Shown: piece by piece, positions 12,361 through 26,100 of the stretch
Position numbering within the stretch: position 1 is the stretch's first letter
How the letters are laid out: each line of letters begins with the position of its first letter
Assembly: GCA_028829895.1 (NCBI GenBank)
Contig: CM054180.1
Span: 96,160,135-96,224,134 of the forward strand
Direction: 5' to 3'
DNA: 64,000 bases
Source of the DNA: Sinotaia quadrata
Taxonomy: Eukaryota > Mollusca > Gastropoda > Architaenioglossa > Viviparidae
Program-made: the position numbers and the translations under genes
The notes under the pieces: generated by a model
Seen by the model: only the letters and a program-made list of their open reading frames with translations
Databases searched by the model: none
What the model was told of the DNA's origin: nothing

Positions 12361-13107
12361 CCGTTCGTCGACTGTAGTAGCCAGCGATCTAATTATAGCA
12401 TCTACTTAATGCTCATTATGTTTTCCAACTCTAGTACCCGTAAATACTCATCGTTGCTTCCAAGTATAGCGTCCAGTAAATGCTCGTTATATTCTCTAAC
12501 TACATCCTAGCGTTCAATATACTGTCATTGTGGCCTCCAACTATAGCATCCACTGATCATTTACAGTGGCCTCCAACTATAGCATCCATTGATTGTTTAC
12601 AGTGACCTCCAACTATGAAATGTTGTTAACATTTGCAGTAGTCCCCAGCTGTAGTAGTATCTGCTTGAGAATTCATATTGCAATCCAAGGAAATCACCCA
12701 GTGAAAACTTGGAAGTTTTCTTGTGATGATGGCATACAGCAAACTATTTTATTCGTGAAACATCACAGCAACAGCACTCAGGCGTTCCTCACCGTTCTGC
12801 CATCAAACACCTTTGGAATATATACTAGCACCTTCTCTAGTGTGGTAGTTTAAAGCAAAATCGCACTTTCAAGAAACGGTTCCACCAATAGAATATCCTA
12901 ATCTCGTCATAGATATTAGAGCGTGAATATATCAACCATTAATATTTATAAATGACCTTATGGTCAGAAAGACGAGTGGTGTGCATGTAATGGGTTAGAG
13001 CGTGAGTAATCAAAGAAAAGCAGTGTATATCAAATTCTAGAACACAAGGCAAACTCTTTCTATCAAATGTTGGGGCAAGAGTAATCAAGGGCAAGAACTT
13101 AATATCA

Positions 13108-13250
13108 AATGCTGGAGCTCGAGTGATCAGAGACAATCACTGTTTAACGAATGCTGGAGCTCGAGTGATCAGAGACAATCACTGTATAACGAATGCTGGA
13201 GCTCGAGTGATCAGAGACAATCACTGTATAACGAATGCTGGAGCACGAGA
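13108..13250. repeat. 42-bp tandem repeat, 3-4 copies
   Basis: Units start AATGCTGGAGC at 13108, 13150, 13192 and 13234 (last copy partial). Confidence 0.92.
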
Positions 13251-13519
13251 GATCATGAGAACATGATGTCGCACAGATAAGTGGTCAGGTTCACACAAAC
13301 AAACACAACTGCAAAAGAAACTATGCCACCACCGATCGCAGACTGACGAAACTGACCGAATGGCACAAGCGGTCGGCACTTCCAGCTATACGTTTCTAGA
13401 CGAAACGTTTCAGGGTAGTGATCTTTATTTCGTTGCATAGGTTTAGTTGTAAACGGTAATGCTGATCGTCAAAATTTTAATATACTCCAGGCTTTGGTAC
13501 GTACCTGATACACACCGTG

Positions 13520-14008
13520 TTAGTATTATAGGGCCTGTTTAGTCTGGAGTATACATAGACATGTGTTTTTGTATTTGGGGCCTGTTTAGTTTGGAGTATA
13601 CATACACAGATGTTTTCATATTTTGAGGCCTGTTTAGTCTGGAGTATACATAGATGCTTTCGTATTTTGGGGCCTGTTTAGTCTGGAGTATACATACAGA
13701 GATGTTTTCGTATGTTGGGGCCTGTTTAGTCTGGAGTATACATACAGAGATGTTTTCGTATGTTGGGACCTGTTTAGTCTGGAGTATACATACAGAGATG
13801 TTTTCGTATGTTGGGACCTGTTTAGTCTGGAGTATACATACAGAGATGTTTTCGTATGTTGGGACCTGTTTAGTCTGGAGTATACATACAGAGATGTTTT
13901 CGTATGTTGGGACCTGTTTAGTCTGGAGTATACATACAGAGATGTTTTCGTATGTTGGGACCTGTTTAGTCTGGAGTATACATACAGAGATGTTTTCGTA
14001 TTTTTCGA
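13520..14008. repeat. 48-bp minisatellite, about ten copies
   Basis: Unit CTGTTTAGTCTGGAGTATAC plus GATGTTTTCGTATGTTGGGA. The last seven copies are regular; earlier ones vary in length. The unit is divisible by three and stop-free in one frame, giving a 120-codon repeat ORF. Confidence 0.95.
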
Positions 14009-14334
14009 GGAATTAACAGTGATCGGACACTATTCACTTTGTTTTGTTTTTTTTTTAATTACAGAATTTTTGAAAAAAGACATATGCCACACAATTATTT
14101 ATTTACAAGTGTTATTCGCATTGTGTGCTCACAAAATTTCTGTTCAAACTGACTTTTATTGTTGCATGGTATGTAATTACCACGATAAATTATTGGTTCT
14201 CCTCTAAAGTCATCTTCACAGTCATTCATTTTCATCAGAATTTGGAATTTAACTACTCTTGCTGGTCATTGTTTCAGACATGCTACATCTCTCAATAATC
14301 TCCACACAGAATCAACTTTCATCATAAATCTGAA

Positions 14335-14590
14335 CAATCTACTTTAATTTTCATAATAGCTTAGAACATCTACATTAATTTTCTTCATAGCTTAGAACAT
14401 CTACATTAATTTTTCAGCAGAGCTTAGAACATCTACATTAATTTTCTTCATAGCTTAGAACATCTACATTTATTTTTCATAATAGCTTAGAACATCTACA
14501 TTAATTTTCTTCAGAGCTTAGAACATCTACATTAATTTTCATCAGAGCTTAGAACATCTACATTAATTTTCTTCATAGCTTAGAACAATC
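14335..14590. repeat. ~31-bp minisatellite, about eight copies
   Basis: Unit AGCTTAGAACATCTACATTA followed by ATTTTC(T)TCA. Confidence 0.92.
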
Positions 14591-15232
14591 AACATATCGC
14601 TCCTAATCTATAAAATGGCAAGTCCTCGTTTTTGTACTTAAAAAAAAAAAAATTCACTTTCAGTCGCTTCCGTTTCAGAATCGTTTCGAAGAAGATGTGT
14701 GCGTGTGGAGTGGTGGTGGTGGTGGGCTCCCGACTGTACGATTATTACTGGAGCTTTGGCGATTGTTGAGCTGCGGGAAGGGCGATAACTAATGCTCCTA
14801 GGTTGGGTTTTCCCCTTATCTTTGTAGAATTTCTGTTTTTGTTGTTGCAAGAATTGAACATTTTAAATATGGGTATAAGCAAAACAAAGACCGTTAATTA
14901 ACACGCAAATGAGGATTTCTCAGAGCCATTAGTACGTGTACATATGAAACCGTTTATTTGATCTTAACGTAATTCGGCAAGGTGGAATTTCAAAGCGTCC
15001 GAATGAACGCTCTATAGCCAGAGGGATCTTTGGCAATCACTGAGACTTATAGAATTTTTTAAAAATCCACCCGAAAGGACCCTATTTAGCTCGAGAATCC
15101 CTTGATTCTCTCTGAGATTCTTATATAAACAGTCACGCTAAGCTGTATAGTAAGGCAGATGTAAAGATGTTCTTCCGGGAATTCATTACGTATTATTTTA
15201 TGTCTATGTCATTTGATCTTCCTTTTGATGCC

Positions 15233-15507
15233 ATCATGCTTGATCTATGATACATATATCAACGTAGAGACATAATTAGACACAGTGTTTAATGGTCGAC
15301 GTTTGTGTTAAAATTAGCAACTAAGATACCATGCTTGATATACATATATCAAAGTGGAGACATAATTAGACACAGTGTTTAATGGTCGACATTTGTGTTA
15401 AAATTAGCAACTAAGATACCATGCTTGATATACATATATCAACTTAAAGATATAATTAGACACAGTGTTTAATGGTCGACGTTTGTGTTAAAATTAGCAA
15501 CTAAGAT
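15233..15507. repeat. 90-bp tandem repeat, 3 copies
   Basis: Units contain GACACAGTGTTTAATGGTCG; copies begin at about 15238, 15328 and 15418. Confidence 0.93.
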
Positions 15508-16084
15508 GAAGTAAAACCGTGACAGACTAAAGTATGTTAGTTATTGCCCAACAGTTTATTTCCCTGTCAGACTGAAATGGCCTCCAACTCTAATACTGAC
15601 CAGAGTGAAGTGGTCAATTTAGTCGAAATAAACGTGCCCCTTTTAAAAGTAAGACTATTTCATCTTGAATTTCCATCATAAATGGAGCAAAATTTTAGAA
15701 ATCATTATTCTCCTAATATAATTATTGGGACAAAGAACTTATGTCGTTTAGGCAAGGGAGCAAATTAGTCAGTACTTCAAATGGGACAATAAAGTACCTC
15801 ACTATCAGAGCAAATTAGTCAATCAATTTTATCCAATATTTCCACTGAAATAAACATCAGTACGTCTCTTATATAACTTCAGTAAAAAAAAAAAAAAAGT
15901 TTCTAATACTAACTATGTCGACCACTGGGTCAAATATGTTCTTCCTTTATCGATTTCTGGAACAAATATCAGCTACTGTAAATAATGCGACTAGTGGGGA
16001 CAAATGCACCACATATCAATACTTCGTCAATGATTCGACTAGTTGGACAAGTACTTCATCAGTACTTTTAATAACACTACCTGC

Positions 16085-16222
16085 ACTGCTGGACAGTTGT
16101 TAATTCTTCTTATAAAATTTGTATATATGTCTACTCAACTATATACACTGCTGGACAGTCGTTAATTCTTCTTATAAAATTTGTATATATGTCTACTAAA
16201 CTATATACACTGCTGGACAGTT
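16085..16222. repeat. ~60-bp tandem duplication
   Basis: CACTGCTGGACAGT followed by TTCTTCTTATAAAATTTGTA occurs twice, with a third partial copy. Confidence 0.9.
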
Positions 16223-16864
16223 AAGTTGCCCTTCAACAACAACAGAAATATCACATCGTTGTGTAAATTACAGCTGAGACGTTGCATACATAGTATTATT
16301 ATTTCGTCTCTTCCAACGTTCTCACAAACGACCCCCTTCCGTCCGATAGTTAAAACTGTGACTGTACTTAACCCTTTCCATCCTAACGTAAAATGATGTA
16401 GGTCTACCGTCATCAACATTATAGGCCGTCTTTTCACTTTCAGCACGGATGGGGTGGTTAGGATATTTAGTGGCATCGGAGGTGGGTAGGGAGCTAAAAC
16501 ATACTTTTCCAAGAGCCTAAGTTCGGGGCAATTGCACCCATCCCCTATGGATTCGGCGCCTATAAAAAAAATCAACACTATTTCAGACTCAGGGTTAATA
16601 AAAAGTTGATAACTGCTTACAAAGACAAATTGTTAAAAGCTCACTTTAAAGACAACAAAGGTATCTGTAGATGAAGCTTCACGAACGACTCAACTGTTAT
16701 TTTAATATTCCAGATTTTTATTTTAGTTTCAAAATTGGTTTGTTGATCACTGAGAAGTGCTCACAATGACATCATTTTGAAAAGCTCAATTAAAAATGTA
16801 TTATCTTGGTCACTAATAATGTTGATCATTTTCATTGAAGTTTTCAATTTGGTTTGTATTCGAT

Positions 16865-16945
16865 ACAGATGTATGAAACGTATTTTGATGCATGAAATGT
16901 ATTTTGATGTATGAAACGTATTTTGATGTATGAAATGTACTCTAT
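16865..16945. repeat. ~19-bp short array
   Basis: GTATGAAACGTATTTTGAT-type units, four copies. Confidence 0.85.
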
Positions 16946-17611
16946 TTCTAATAATAAAATACTTTCAAATGCAACAAATGTTTTACTTGCATCTTGTATT
17001 GAATCGGAGTGAACGTGCAACTTGCTTGACATGGGTGAATAACGGTATGTGTTAAAGTGAAATGAGAACGAGTAAGAATTCCTCTGTTTGAAGAATGTGG
17101 CATTTTAAATAAAGCATGTGCAATAAAATGCTTTCTTTTCGTTAGTACAATGCATATAATAAAAATACCTTCCGATTTTATTATACACCAAAGTTTGTGC
17201 AAAGAAAATCTAACCATAATATTTTCTTTTTCTTTTCAGGATAGCTATATATTTTTCTACCTCCAATACGACAAGAGCGGCCTGTTTCGTTTATCTGTCT
17301 GTTCATATGTCAGTCTATTTATCGTTGTGACAATGGGTTTTCGTGTATGTAATACTTTCACGTCTAGACAAGGCTGTTAGAATTGTTAGATTTTATATAC
17401 ACATCGCGAATACATGTACAAGCCCCCATTGTGGTACAAATGAATTGATGACAAAACGAGGTGATGATGATTGAAAGAGATGAATAACCATTAATAAATA
17501 ATTAATTAATATTAAGAAAAATTTAAAACTAGAAAATAGTTTTAGAGATACGGGATGCGTTCCAATTAATTCTGCTCACAGTTATTAGCTTTATCCTGCA
17601 ATTAAATAATA

Positions 17612-18243
17612 TACAGTTATTCATAACCCATGTTGAGTAACAATCAGTGACAGCTCTGGTGAATGAACACACTGCTCATAATTCATAACCTATGTTGAGT
17701 AACAATCAGTGACAGATCTGGTGAATGAACACACTGCTCATAATTCATAACCTATGTTGAGTAACAATCAGTGACAGCTCTGGTGAATGAACACACTGCT
17801 CATAATTCATAACCTATGTTGAGTAACAATCAGTGACAGCTCTGGTGAATGAACACACTGCTCATAATTCATAACCTATGTTGAGTAACAATCAGTGACA
17901 GCTCTGGTGAATGAACACACTGCTCATAATTCATAACCTATGTTGAGTAACAATCAGTGACAGCTCTGGTGAATGCACACACTGCTCATAATTCATAACC
18001 TATGTTGAGTAACAATCAGTGACAGATCTGGTGAATGCACACACTGCTCATAATTCATAACCTATGTTGAGTAACAATCAGTGACAGCTCTGGTGAATGC
18101 ACACACTGCTCATAATTCATAACCTATGTTGAGTAACAATCAGTGACAGATCTGGTGAATGCACACACTGCTCATAATTCATAACCTATGTTGAGTAACA
18201 ATCAGTGACATCTCTGGTGAATGCACACACTGCTCATAATTTG
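17612..18243. repeat. 62-bp minisatellite, about ten copies
   Basis: Unit begins CATAACCTATGTTGAGTAAC. Copies differ at few positions, notably GAATGAAC versus GAATGCAC in the second half, so variants are grouped rather than mixed. Confidence 0.96.
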
Positions 18244-18525
18244 GCACACTGATATAGATTTTTTCCTTATAAATATAGTCATTGGATAACGTCAAAACAC
18301 TTTGCTGTCTTGGCTTTTATTCTTTTCTGAAGTAAAAGTCAGTAGAAATCAAAATAAATGAATCACAAATAAACCAAGTGTCTCAAATGAATACATTCTT
18401 AATAAAATAGCTAACACTATGCAAATTTGTAGAAATCTCAAAACTTCACAAAGCAAGGTATCTAAAACTGATCTTGAGTCTAAATCACTCTGTTTCCTAT
18501 GCAGATCATGGATACAAAACCTTAG

Positions 18526-18672
18526 CGCTCTACTTGTTCAAAACATTGACATCACACCTTGACACATGGAGTTGTTTTCTCCTTCCCAATAAACAGTGTT
18601 CTACTTGACTTTGTTCAAAACACTGACATCGCACCTTGACACATGAAGTTGTTTTCTCCTTCCCAAAAAAAC
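18526..18672. repeat. ~70-bp duplication
   Basis: CTTGTTCAAAACATTGACAT and the following GACACATGGAGTTGTTTTCT recur about 70 bp later with minor changes. Confidence 0.8.
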
Positions 18673-18787
18673 AGATGTCTGCACATGTTCTATTCATATG
18701 CACATTAGTACTGCAGTGATGCTATTCAAAAATAAAAATCCTGCAAATAATGTTAAGTAGCTATAAGTATTTTATACAAGAATAACA

Positions 18788-18945
18788 ATTTTACTGTGAA
18801 ACCGAGGACTATTCACGAGTTGACATTTTACACTAAGCTGAAAAGAAATAATCATTAGCACAATTTTACTGTGAAACCGAGGACCATTCACGAGTTGACA
18901 TTTTACACTAAGGTGAAAAGAAATAATCATTAGCACAATTTAAAC
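18788..18945. repeat. ~76-bp duplication
   Basis: ATTTTACTGTGAAACCGAGG at about 18789 recurs near 18864 with its context through AATAATCATTAGCACAATTT. Confidence 0.88.
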
Positions 18946-19479
18946 TCATCACACCTACACTTCTAATAAATAAACATATACCTTCTCCTTAAGGGTTTTG
19001 ACAACACAAAATGAAGAATATAGAATATTTTCCTTCTGTCCTTATATTCTTAGCTAAATTATTTGGACATCTACAAATTATATGCTTCATAGTGCTCACT
19101 CTTTCGTTGCTTTTGGACCTTCTAGTGCCAGGTTTGCTGAAATAGTAATATAAATTTTGTATTCGAGTTGCAATTTCACCTTAAGTCATGTGACAGTCAC
19201 AGAGGTGATAATATTTTATATTTTGTGGTTTCTCAAGTAGGTCATGCACATATCACCTTTCCAGTCCATTCTATTGTTCCCTTCTTATGGTTTGGTGCAC
19301 AGGCTACTTTAGCAGTGGGTGTGTTTACATCTTGCTTTTGTCTATCATGGGTTTTCCCCTTACCTAAAAGCTTCCCAATGATCAATGCAAAGAAATATAA
19401 AATGTAAGTCTAGCATGAAGATAACCTTGAATTCTGTCTCATTAACAGGCATTATGAGATTAGTCAGTACTGCATGAAA

Positions 19480-19740
19480 TAAGATTTTTATTAATTCATT
19501 TACATATAATGCATGCATATTACAATGAAATAAGATTTTTATTATTAATACATATACATATAATGCATGCATATTGCAATGGAATAAGATTTTTATTATT
19601 AATACATATACATATAATGCTTCCACACTGCAATGAAATAAGATTTTTATTATTAATATTTAAACATATCATGCATGCATAATGCATGAAATAAGACTTT
19701 TATTATTAATGCAAATACATATAATGCATGCATATTTCAA
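19480..19740. repeat. ~60-bp minisatellite, 4-5 copies
   Basis: Unit contains AAATAAGATTTTTATTATTA and ATATAATGCATGCATA. Confidence 0.9.
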
Positions 19741-22024
19741 ACGAAACAAACTCTGATGGGAGTGGGGTGGTGGTGGGAAGGGAATGAAATGTCTTACTAA
19801 ACAGCAAAACTTCTTTAAGTTTTAGATATCAAGGGCCATTAAGAAAGTAAATTTAATTATTTCTTCAGTATCAAATCAAGAGACTGAAAAAGCAATGCCA
19901 TTTTCCACTCTGTGTTCAACAGATATCTTAAAGATGGCGAATAAAATAATTATTTAAAAAATAAATACACACTGACAATCAATTTATAACTCGTAGTACA
20001 AAGAAGAAAACATAAAAACAAAACAAAGTGTGCTGTATAAAAAGCATGTCAATCTCTTTTTTTCCTAGTGACTGAGTTGGAGAATACTTTAAATGCTGCT
20101 CTTCCTGCAACATCTGCACAGATATCAGCTCATTTAATTGTCAAAAAATAGTAATTTCTCATAAAAGCACGAGGAACAATCATGCTGGACTGGTATTCAG
20201 TGCATAGAGAGCAATGTTAATGTTTATCGCCAGCTCATTTAAATGTCACAAGATAGCAATTTCTTGTAAAACACCAGAATGAATCGAACTGACCTGGTTA
20301 TTCAGTGCATAAATACATGAATCATTTCCTTCCCTTTTCTCTTTAAATACAATTGAGTTTGACATGCAAACAGGGTCAAAAATAATCCTAGACACTTTTA
20401 CAATTAAAAAAAAGTAGTATGACTCACCATGAATATCACATCTACTTTGATCAAAAATAAAAAACAATGTACTTGGAAACAAACAAAAATACAAAATGCT
20501 CAAATTATGCTCGGCCATCAAGAAAGATATGATAGCTCTTGTCTGGGTGTAAATTCTCTATAGAAAACAATTTCTGCAAAGGAATTTTTTTTTCAAACAT
20601 CAAAAGACACAATATCCTTTATGCAATTTCAATCAGCAAGCAGTGAATGGCCAGCCAGTTAATGACGAAAGTAATTTAAATACACATTTTACAGTTAAAT
20701 GACCAAAGTGATTTAAATACACATTTACTGTATACAATGGTATCTTTAGCAATTTTCTCTAAATGGATGCTGTACCAAGCATAAAATTTAACAGTGCTGA
20801 AACAACAACAAAAAGTCAAGAACATATGAGTTAAATAATTATAATCAGTCATTGAAGGAATGATTACAAATATCATTACAAGCTCTTTAACTCACTTTTC
20901 TTAAGCAATAACTGCAGGTGCCATCTATTAAGATTAAGAACAAAATTTATAAATATTTTAAAGAAAGGAAATAAAGCAAAGAAATAGCTGATTTATTATT
21001 TCTAACATTAAAAACAAAACCCTACAGCAATAATTCAAAGAAAGGCACTTTTAGTATGTATTGACTAAAACCAAAAATCAGGTCATGTTGAAATGATTAG
21101 TTTAAAAATTTTTTTTAAATCTCACAATAACAATAATTAAAAAATTACATCACCGAAACAATTTATTTAACCACATGCTTCTGAACAACACTGATTCTCT
21201 TTCTGAAAAATACTTATTTAAACTTATATAAAATCTTTCTGATTATAAAATCTGCCTTGGCCCAAACATTTTATCAGAAGTAAAAGCCTTCAAAAAATAT
21301 ATAAACCCCTTTCAAAGAAATAAACTGCAAAAAGACTTCATAAAAACAGATTTAAAAAAATCAAGTGTTTCAATACTTGCACTTTGATAGAAAAATACAT
21401 TTAAAACTACAAAATACTTTGTTAACTATGCACTAAAAAGAAATTATATTACTGATTCAAACTGGATGAGACTTGGTGTACAAAATAAACTGTACACGAA
21501 ATAATATTATCATAATAATCAATAAAAGTAAAATGCAAAGAATTTTTTTTCAAATTTCACATGCAAATACAGTGATCTTAATTCACAATTAAACCTGCAC
21601 TTTTAAATATAGGAAAAGAAAAGAACAAAATATAAGCAAAATCAATCTACAAATCAATAAGGAATATAAGGCGTAAGATTTATAGTTATACAAATGAAGA
21701 CAGTAGCCCCTTAATGATACATTTAATTGAAGTTGAATGAAGTTGAACACTGAGTGAATAAACAAGATATATTGGTGCGATTGCTCTAATAACTGCTTGA
21801 GATAAATTATTATGTAACTGATTGTTAAATACAAATACTATGTGTCTATATACTATTCATCCAAGAAGGATCAATGTAAGCTGAAAAATATTGTTTATTT
21901 AGAAGTATAACTTCCATACTAAATCGTCCAAGCCATATTAAAATTACTTAAAGTTTTCACACACATGAATGCATGCTTGCATACATTATATTGCTGATAC
22001 TCTTTGAGTGTTTGTAAATGACAC

Positions 22025-22140
22025 GTTAAAAAAATATGTTACCATATAACGCATATAAACTAATTTTACCATATAATGCATATAAACTAATTTTACCATA
22101 TAATGCATATAACTAATTTTACCATATAATGCAAATAAAT
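22025..22140. repeat. ~28-bp short array
   Basis: ACTAATTTTACCATATAATG repeated about four times. Confidence 0.85.
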
Positions 22141-22514
22141 TATCTGGAAATGATGCATACACATAATCTGTGAAACATCAAAGTATTTACAATTTATATG
22201 GTATCTGAAAGATACATTTACATTAGATAGAAACTGAATTTAGTAATGCTAGTGAATACTTTTGATTTACAGCAAATATAGAACACTACTCTATTTTTTT
22301 TATCACTGTTTATTATGTCAAGGTGAAATTAAGAAAAGCAAAAAACAAATGATGCAAATAAGCAAAGAATGCAATGTAATACAAGTGAATTGACAAGTTA
22401 CACAAATTATAGTTCCAGTTCATGAATGTGACAAAGAAACAAAAAGACATATTCTAGTGGCTGCTCACAAGTAGACAACTTACATCTATCTCTAGATGAT
22501 GCACCCCATGTGCA

Positions 22515-22950
22515 TTTCATCATGAGACACCAATGGGAATGACACAGTAGATGGTCTAGTGAAGAGACACATTGTGGTGGAGTAAATTTGCCTATCCCAA
22601 TTTCTAAACTTGTTATATAAATTGTTAAATGGATTTATCTTCTTTTTTGGTAAGAAGTTCTCCACCTATGAAAATATTGTGTGACAGTAAATGTTTGTCT
22701 TTAATGCTGTGGAAGGGAGAAAACGTTAACAGCACCTACATATCCTCCAAATGAGAGAGACGATTGGTCTTTTGAAGAATTATTAATAACATAAATTAAG
22801 ATTCTCATCACTTGTAATTAGTTATGGGTGATTAATCAACAATAATAATCATAACCAATAACTAGTATGGGGTTGTGTCACACGCACCAACGAGAATGAC
22901 ACAGTAGATGAGACTAGAGACACACCAATGAGAATGACACAACAGATGGT
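22515..22950. repeat. dispersed short repeat in the 3' region of the ZnF-GIMAP gene
   Basis: GAATGACACAGTAGATG occurs at about 22533 and 22893, and GAATGACACAACAGATG near 22932, just downstream of the gene stop. Confidence 0.6.
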
Positions 22951-22959
22951 CCTTTTACT

Positions 22960-23155
22960 TCACAAAACAACACATCGGTCAATGACAATGGGAGCAACCT
23001 TTTTAAATAAGAGTGGTAGAACTATTTGCCGAAAAAGTTGGCTAATAGTCAGAAGACATTTCTTAAATTCATCTAAAATCTTTTCAAAGAATTTATCATC
23101 CACATCCAGTGCTTCACGGGCCATTTCCCTGCACTGTTGATGTTCAACTAGGTTC
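22960..23155 (-). CDS. ZnF-GIMAP gene, terminal exon (CVVL)
   Basis: Minus-strand acceptor GCTACAG before 23155; TGA stop at 22962-22960; 196 nt. Encodes a helix with alternating charge and hydrophobicity, then a hydrophobic segment and Arg-Cys-Val-Val-Leu-stop. A possible AATAAA signal on the minus strand is at 22314-22309. Confidence 0.88.
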
Positions 23156-26100
23156 CTGTAGCAAAGAAATAAAGAGAAAAACATTACATTAGCTATTGCT
23201 GCTAAACAAACAACAAAAAACATGTCTGATATTCCAAGGATTAGCATGGCAGACAAGAGATCCAGACTTTAAGGTATCTAGAGATTTACAGAGCTGAAAG
23301 TCCAAGTGGACATCCATACCTGCCTCATGGCTTCAAAGGTGGGAAAAGTGTCTCTTTTCAAAATACTCACACATGCCTATTCAATTCATAAAGGTACACA
23401 TAGTGGGAGGTTTCTTACCAGATTAGAAACTGCCTGTGTTAAGATGGTACATTTTAAGTAGTTTAAGTAGCCAACAACTACTGTAAATGTTATTTTAATG
23501 CAGAAAGTAAAACATTCAAAATTCTCATTTTATGTACACATTGTCATGGAGTGATATGGGGTAGTTAAAATGCCCTGGGTCATAACTTGGTCAGGATTAT
23601 TTCTTTTTTCCATATGTAATTAAGATTGACATGACATGAGTCACCTTGCTCATGCATGGAATGTTTTGTTTTTGTCATAGCTTCAATAGACATGGCACAT
23701 GGCACATGACACAATAGATTTTCCATTTCTTATCTTTTATTTTAGTTTTTTTAATTGAAATGTATAATTGCATAATGTGAAACTGCACACAGAAGTTACT
23801 CTAAGCAGCAGGGGAAACTAATCATTAGTTTTTACAAATCTTCTTCTCTGATTGCCACAAGAGGCAAGAGCTTTCACATTTGAGAATTGAAACATGTCAA
23901 TACATACAAGGACTTTTCATTTAATCACAGAAACATATCAATACTTACAAGGACTTTTCATTTAATCACTGAAACATATCAATATTTACAAGGACTTTTC
24001 ATTTAATCACTGAAACATATCAATACTTACAAGAACTTTTCATTTAATCACTGAAACATATCAAAACTTACAAGGACTTTTCTTTTAAAAAGGCAAAGAA
24101 AATTCACTGTACTGACCTTTTTCTTCTTCTCGATGTACTTTTATTCAGCTCACTGTAAATTTCATCTTCCTTCTTCTGTACATGTTTTTCCACTGAAACC
24201 AGAAGAGGACTGGTGTAGGGTTTTCCTCCATTACAAGTTAACAGCCTTTTAATGGTCTCCAAGAGCTCTTTAACCTTGGCATCCTTCTCTTCCAGACCGG
24301 CTTTATTGCTGAATATCACATAGCGGTTATTGGCTAACTAAAAGCATTGAAAAAATAAATAAATAACTTTAAAAAATACATTAACCTCTTGGATGTAACT
24401 GGTTTGCAATGTGAATCAGGTTATGTCATGGCTCGAATGGTTATCGGTTAGACTTTTGAAATATTGCACAGACATCTGATGTACACAGGCTCACAAAATT
24501 TGAAAGAAAAATTAGTGTTTGCTATATTATCGTTAATCAGTCATGAGTAAACTTTTCTTTAAAATCAAATAACAATAATTTTAAAATTATTTTATATTAA
24601 AAAGTAGTGTTTTACAAAGTAACCCTTTATATACCAATGACTTACCACAAGATTGTCTTTACTGTTCTCACTAAAATGATGAAAATCATGAATGAAGGTA
24701 TGAGGAGTATACAATACTAGTACACCACCCAATATTAATTTTATATGTGAACTGCAAATCCATCTACCCAAATATGTATAAATAATATATTTTTTTTAAA
24801 CCAGAAATTAAAATGCTCACATGGTGGTGTACTGTCTGCACTGAAATACTGAAACCTCAATCTCATGTCAAATTGTCACCATGCAGTGCAGAATTACACA
24901 ATACATTTTATTTAATCAACCAAGTTACAAAGTAAAAGAGATTTATTTTCTTTTATCACTAAGTGCCAAATGGAATAATTTCAGTCTGAAATGGTTTCAT
25001 TATAGAATCCTTTGACAATTTTTATTTTGTACTGCTAAGACATCTCTATCAAATGCAGTGTATTGTGTCCAACTTTCCTTCTTAATTAGTCTCCCTTTAA
25101 ACTTTATTTTAAATGTTAGCTGAGCAGCAAAAAAACCCTGATACCTAGGGATTTCATCGTGATAAATAACTTGATAGTTAAGGCAAATGTTAGACAAAAT
25201 GTACCTATTCTAACAAAATATTAATTAATGATAATTAGAGCACTGAACATCCAGATTACTTAATTAAATGATATGTTAGTAAAGATGATACCAGTATAAT
25301 TTTCCTTACTAATAAAGATTTCAGCATAAGATATAACAAGTTATCACAACAGTCTCCAAAGATTTAGTGTCTAGTATGTGTGTATACTATGGAATCACAT
25401 CTTACACTCATTTCACCTATGTGAATTTGATTATATATGCTCAATAAAAGCAAACAAAACAAACACAAGAAGCACACACAAAGGAAACAGTGCTGGTGTC
25501 TGCCCATCATTCACTGTAAACAATAAGATGAAAGACATGAATCTACTTTTTGCTCAGTTGTCTCGGTTACCGGGTGCCTGCTATAGTGTCAGTGTCTCTC
25601 AGCAATGAAAGTGATTCTAGTAATTAATTTTTTTTTTTGTATTTAATTTGCCCCTAAATTCAAGCACACTGCATGTACTTCATAGATTGCTCAAACAACA
25701 ATCTGCTGAAAATCAATGAAAAACTGGCTATGTTCAATGTATCTGTAAGTTGTAGTCTCATCAGTGATCATAAGCATGTCCTGTACTATAATCATCATGT
25801 AATTCTGACTACACATGATTTTCACTTTACATGCTGATGTCAGAATGTAAATCCTGCCTAAGATGTGACTCCACTGTAAATTGTTTGGGCAAATTAAAAA
25901 ATTAATATACATGCATTCCTGCACTACTACACAGAGATCTGTCAACATTATATTTCCATTACACAACCGCAATGCACCTGAATTTATTAAGGGGAGACAA
26001 AAAGGAGTTTGAAGAAATGTTAAGATAAATTAAGCTATTTTTAATATTTACATGTGAAGAATTTCTTTTGTGGGTAGATTAAAGTTTTACTTTTTATAAA

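Larger units (their letters stand above)
12361..22959. other. intergenic region between the convergent GIMAP genes
   Basis: No ORF with recognisable homology or splice-supported exon. Beyond the repeats listed separately it is AT-rich unique sequence. 12370-12640 holds a degenerate ~40-bp array around CCAACTATAGCATCCA just after the gene 1 stop. 20000-22900 is plain AT-rich sequence apart from a short array at 22020-22140. Confidence 0.6.

Noticed and set aside
13654..14016. 120-codon ORF of 16-residue repeats
   Set aside because: Produced entirely by the 48-bp minisatellite; no start context or splice support.
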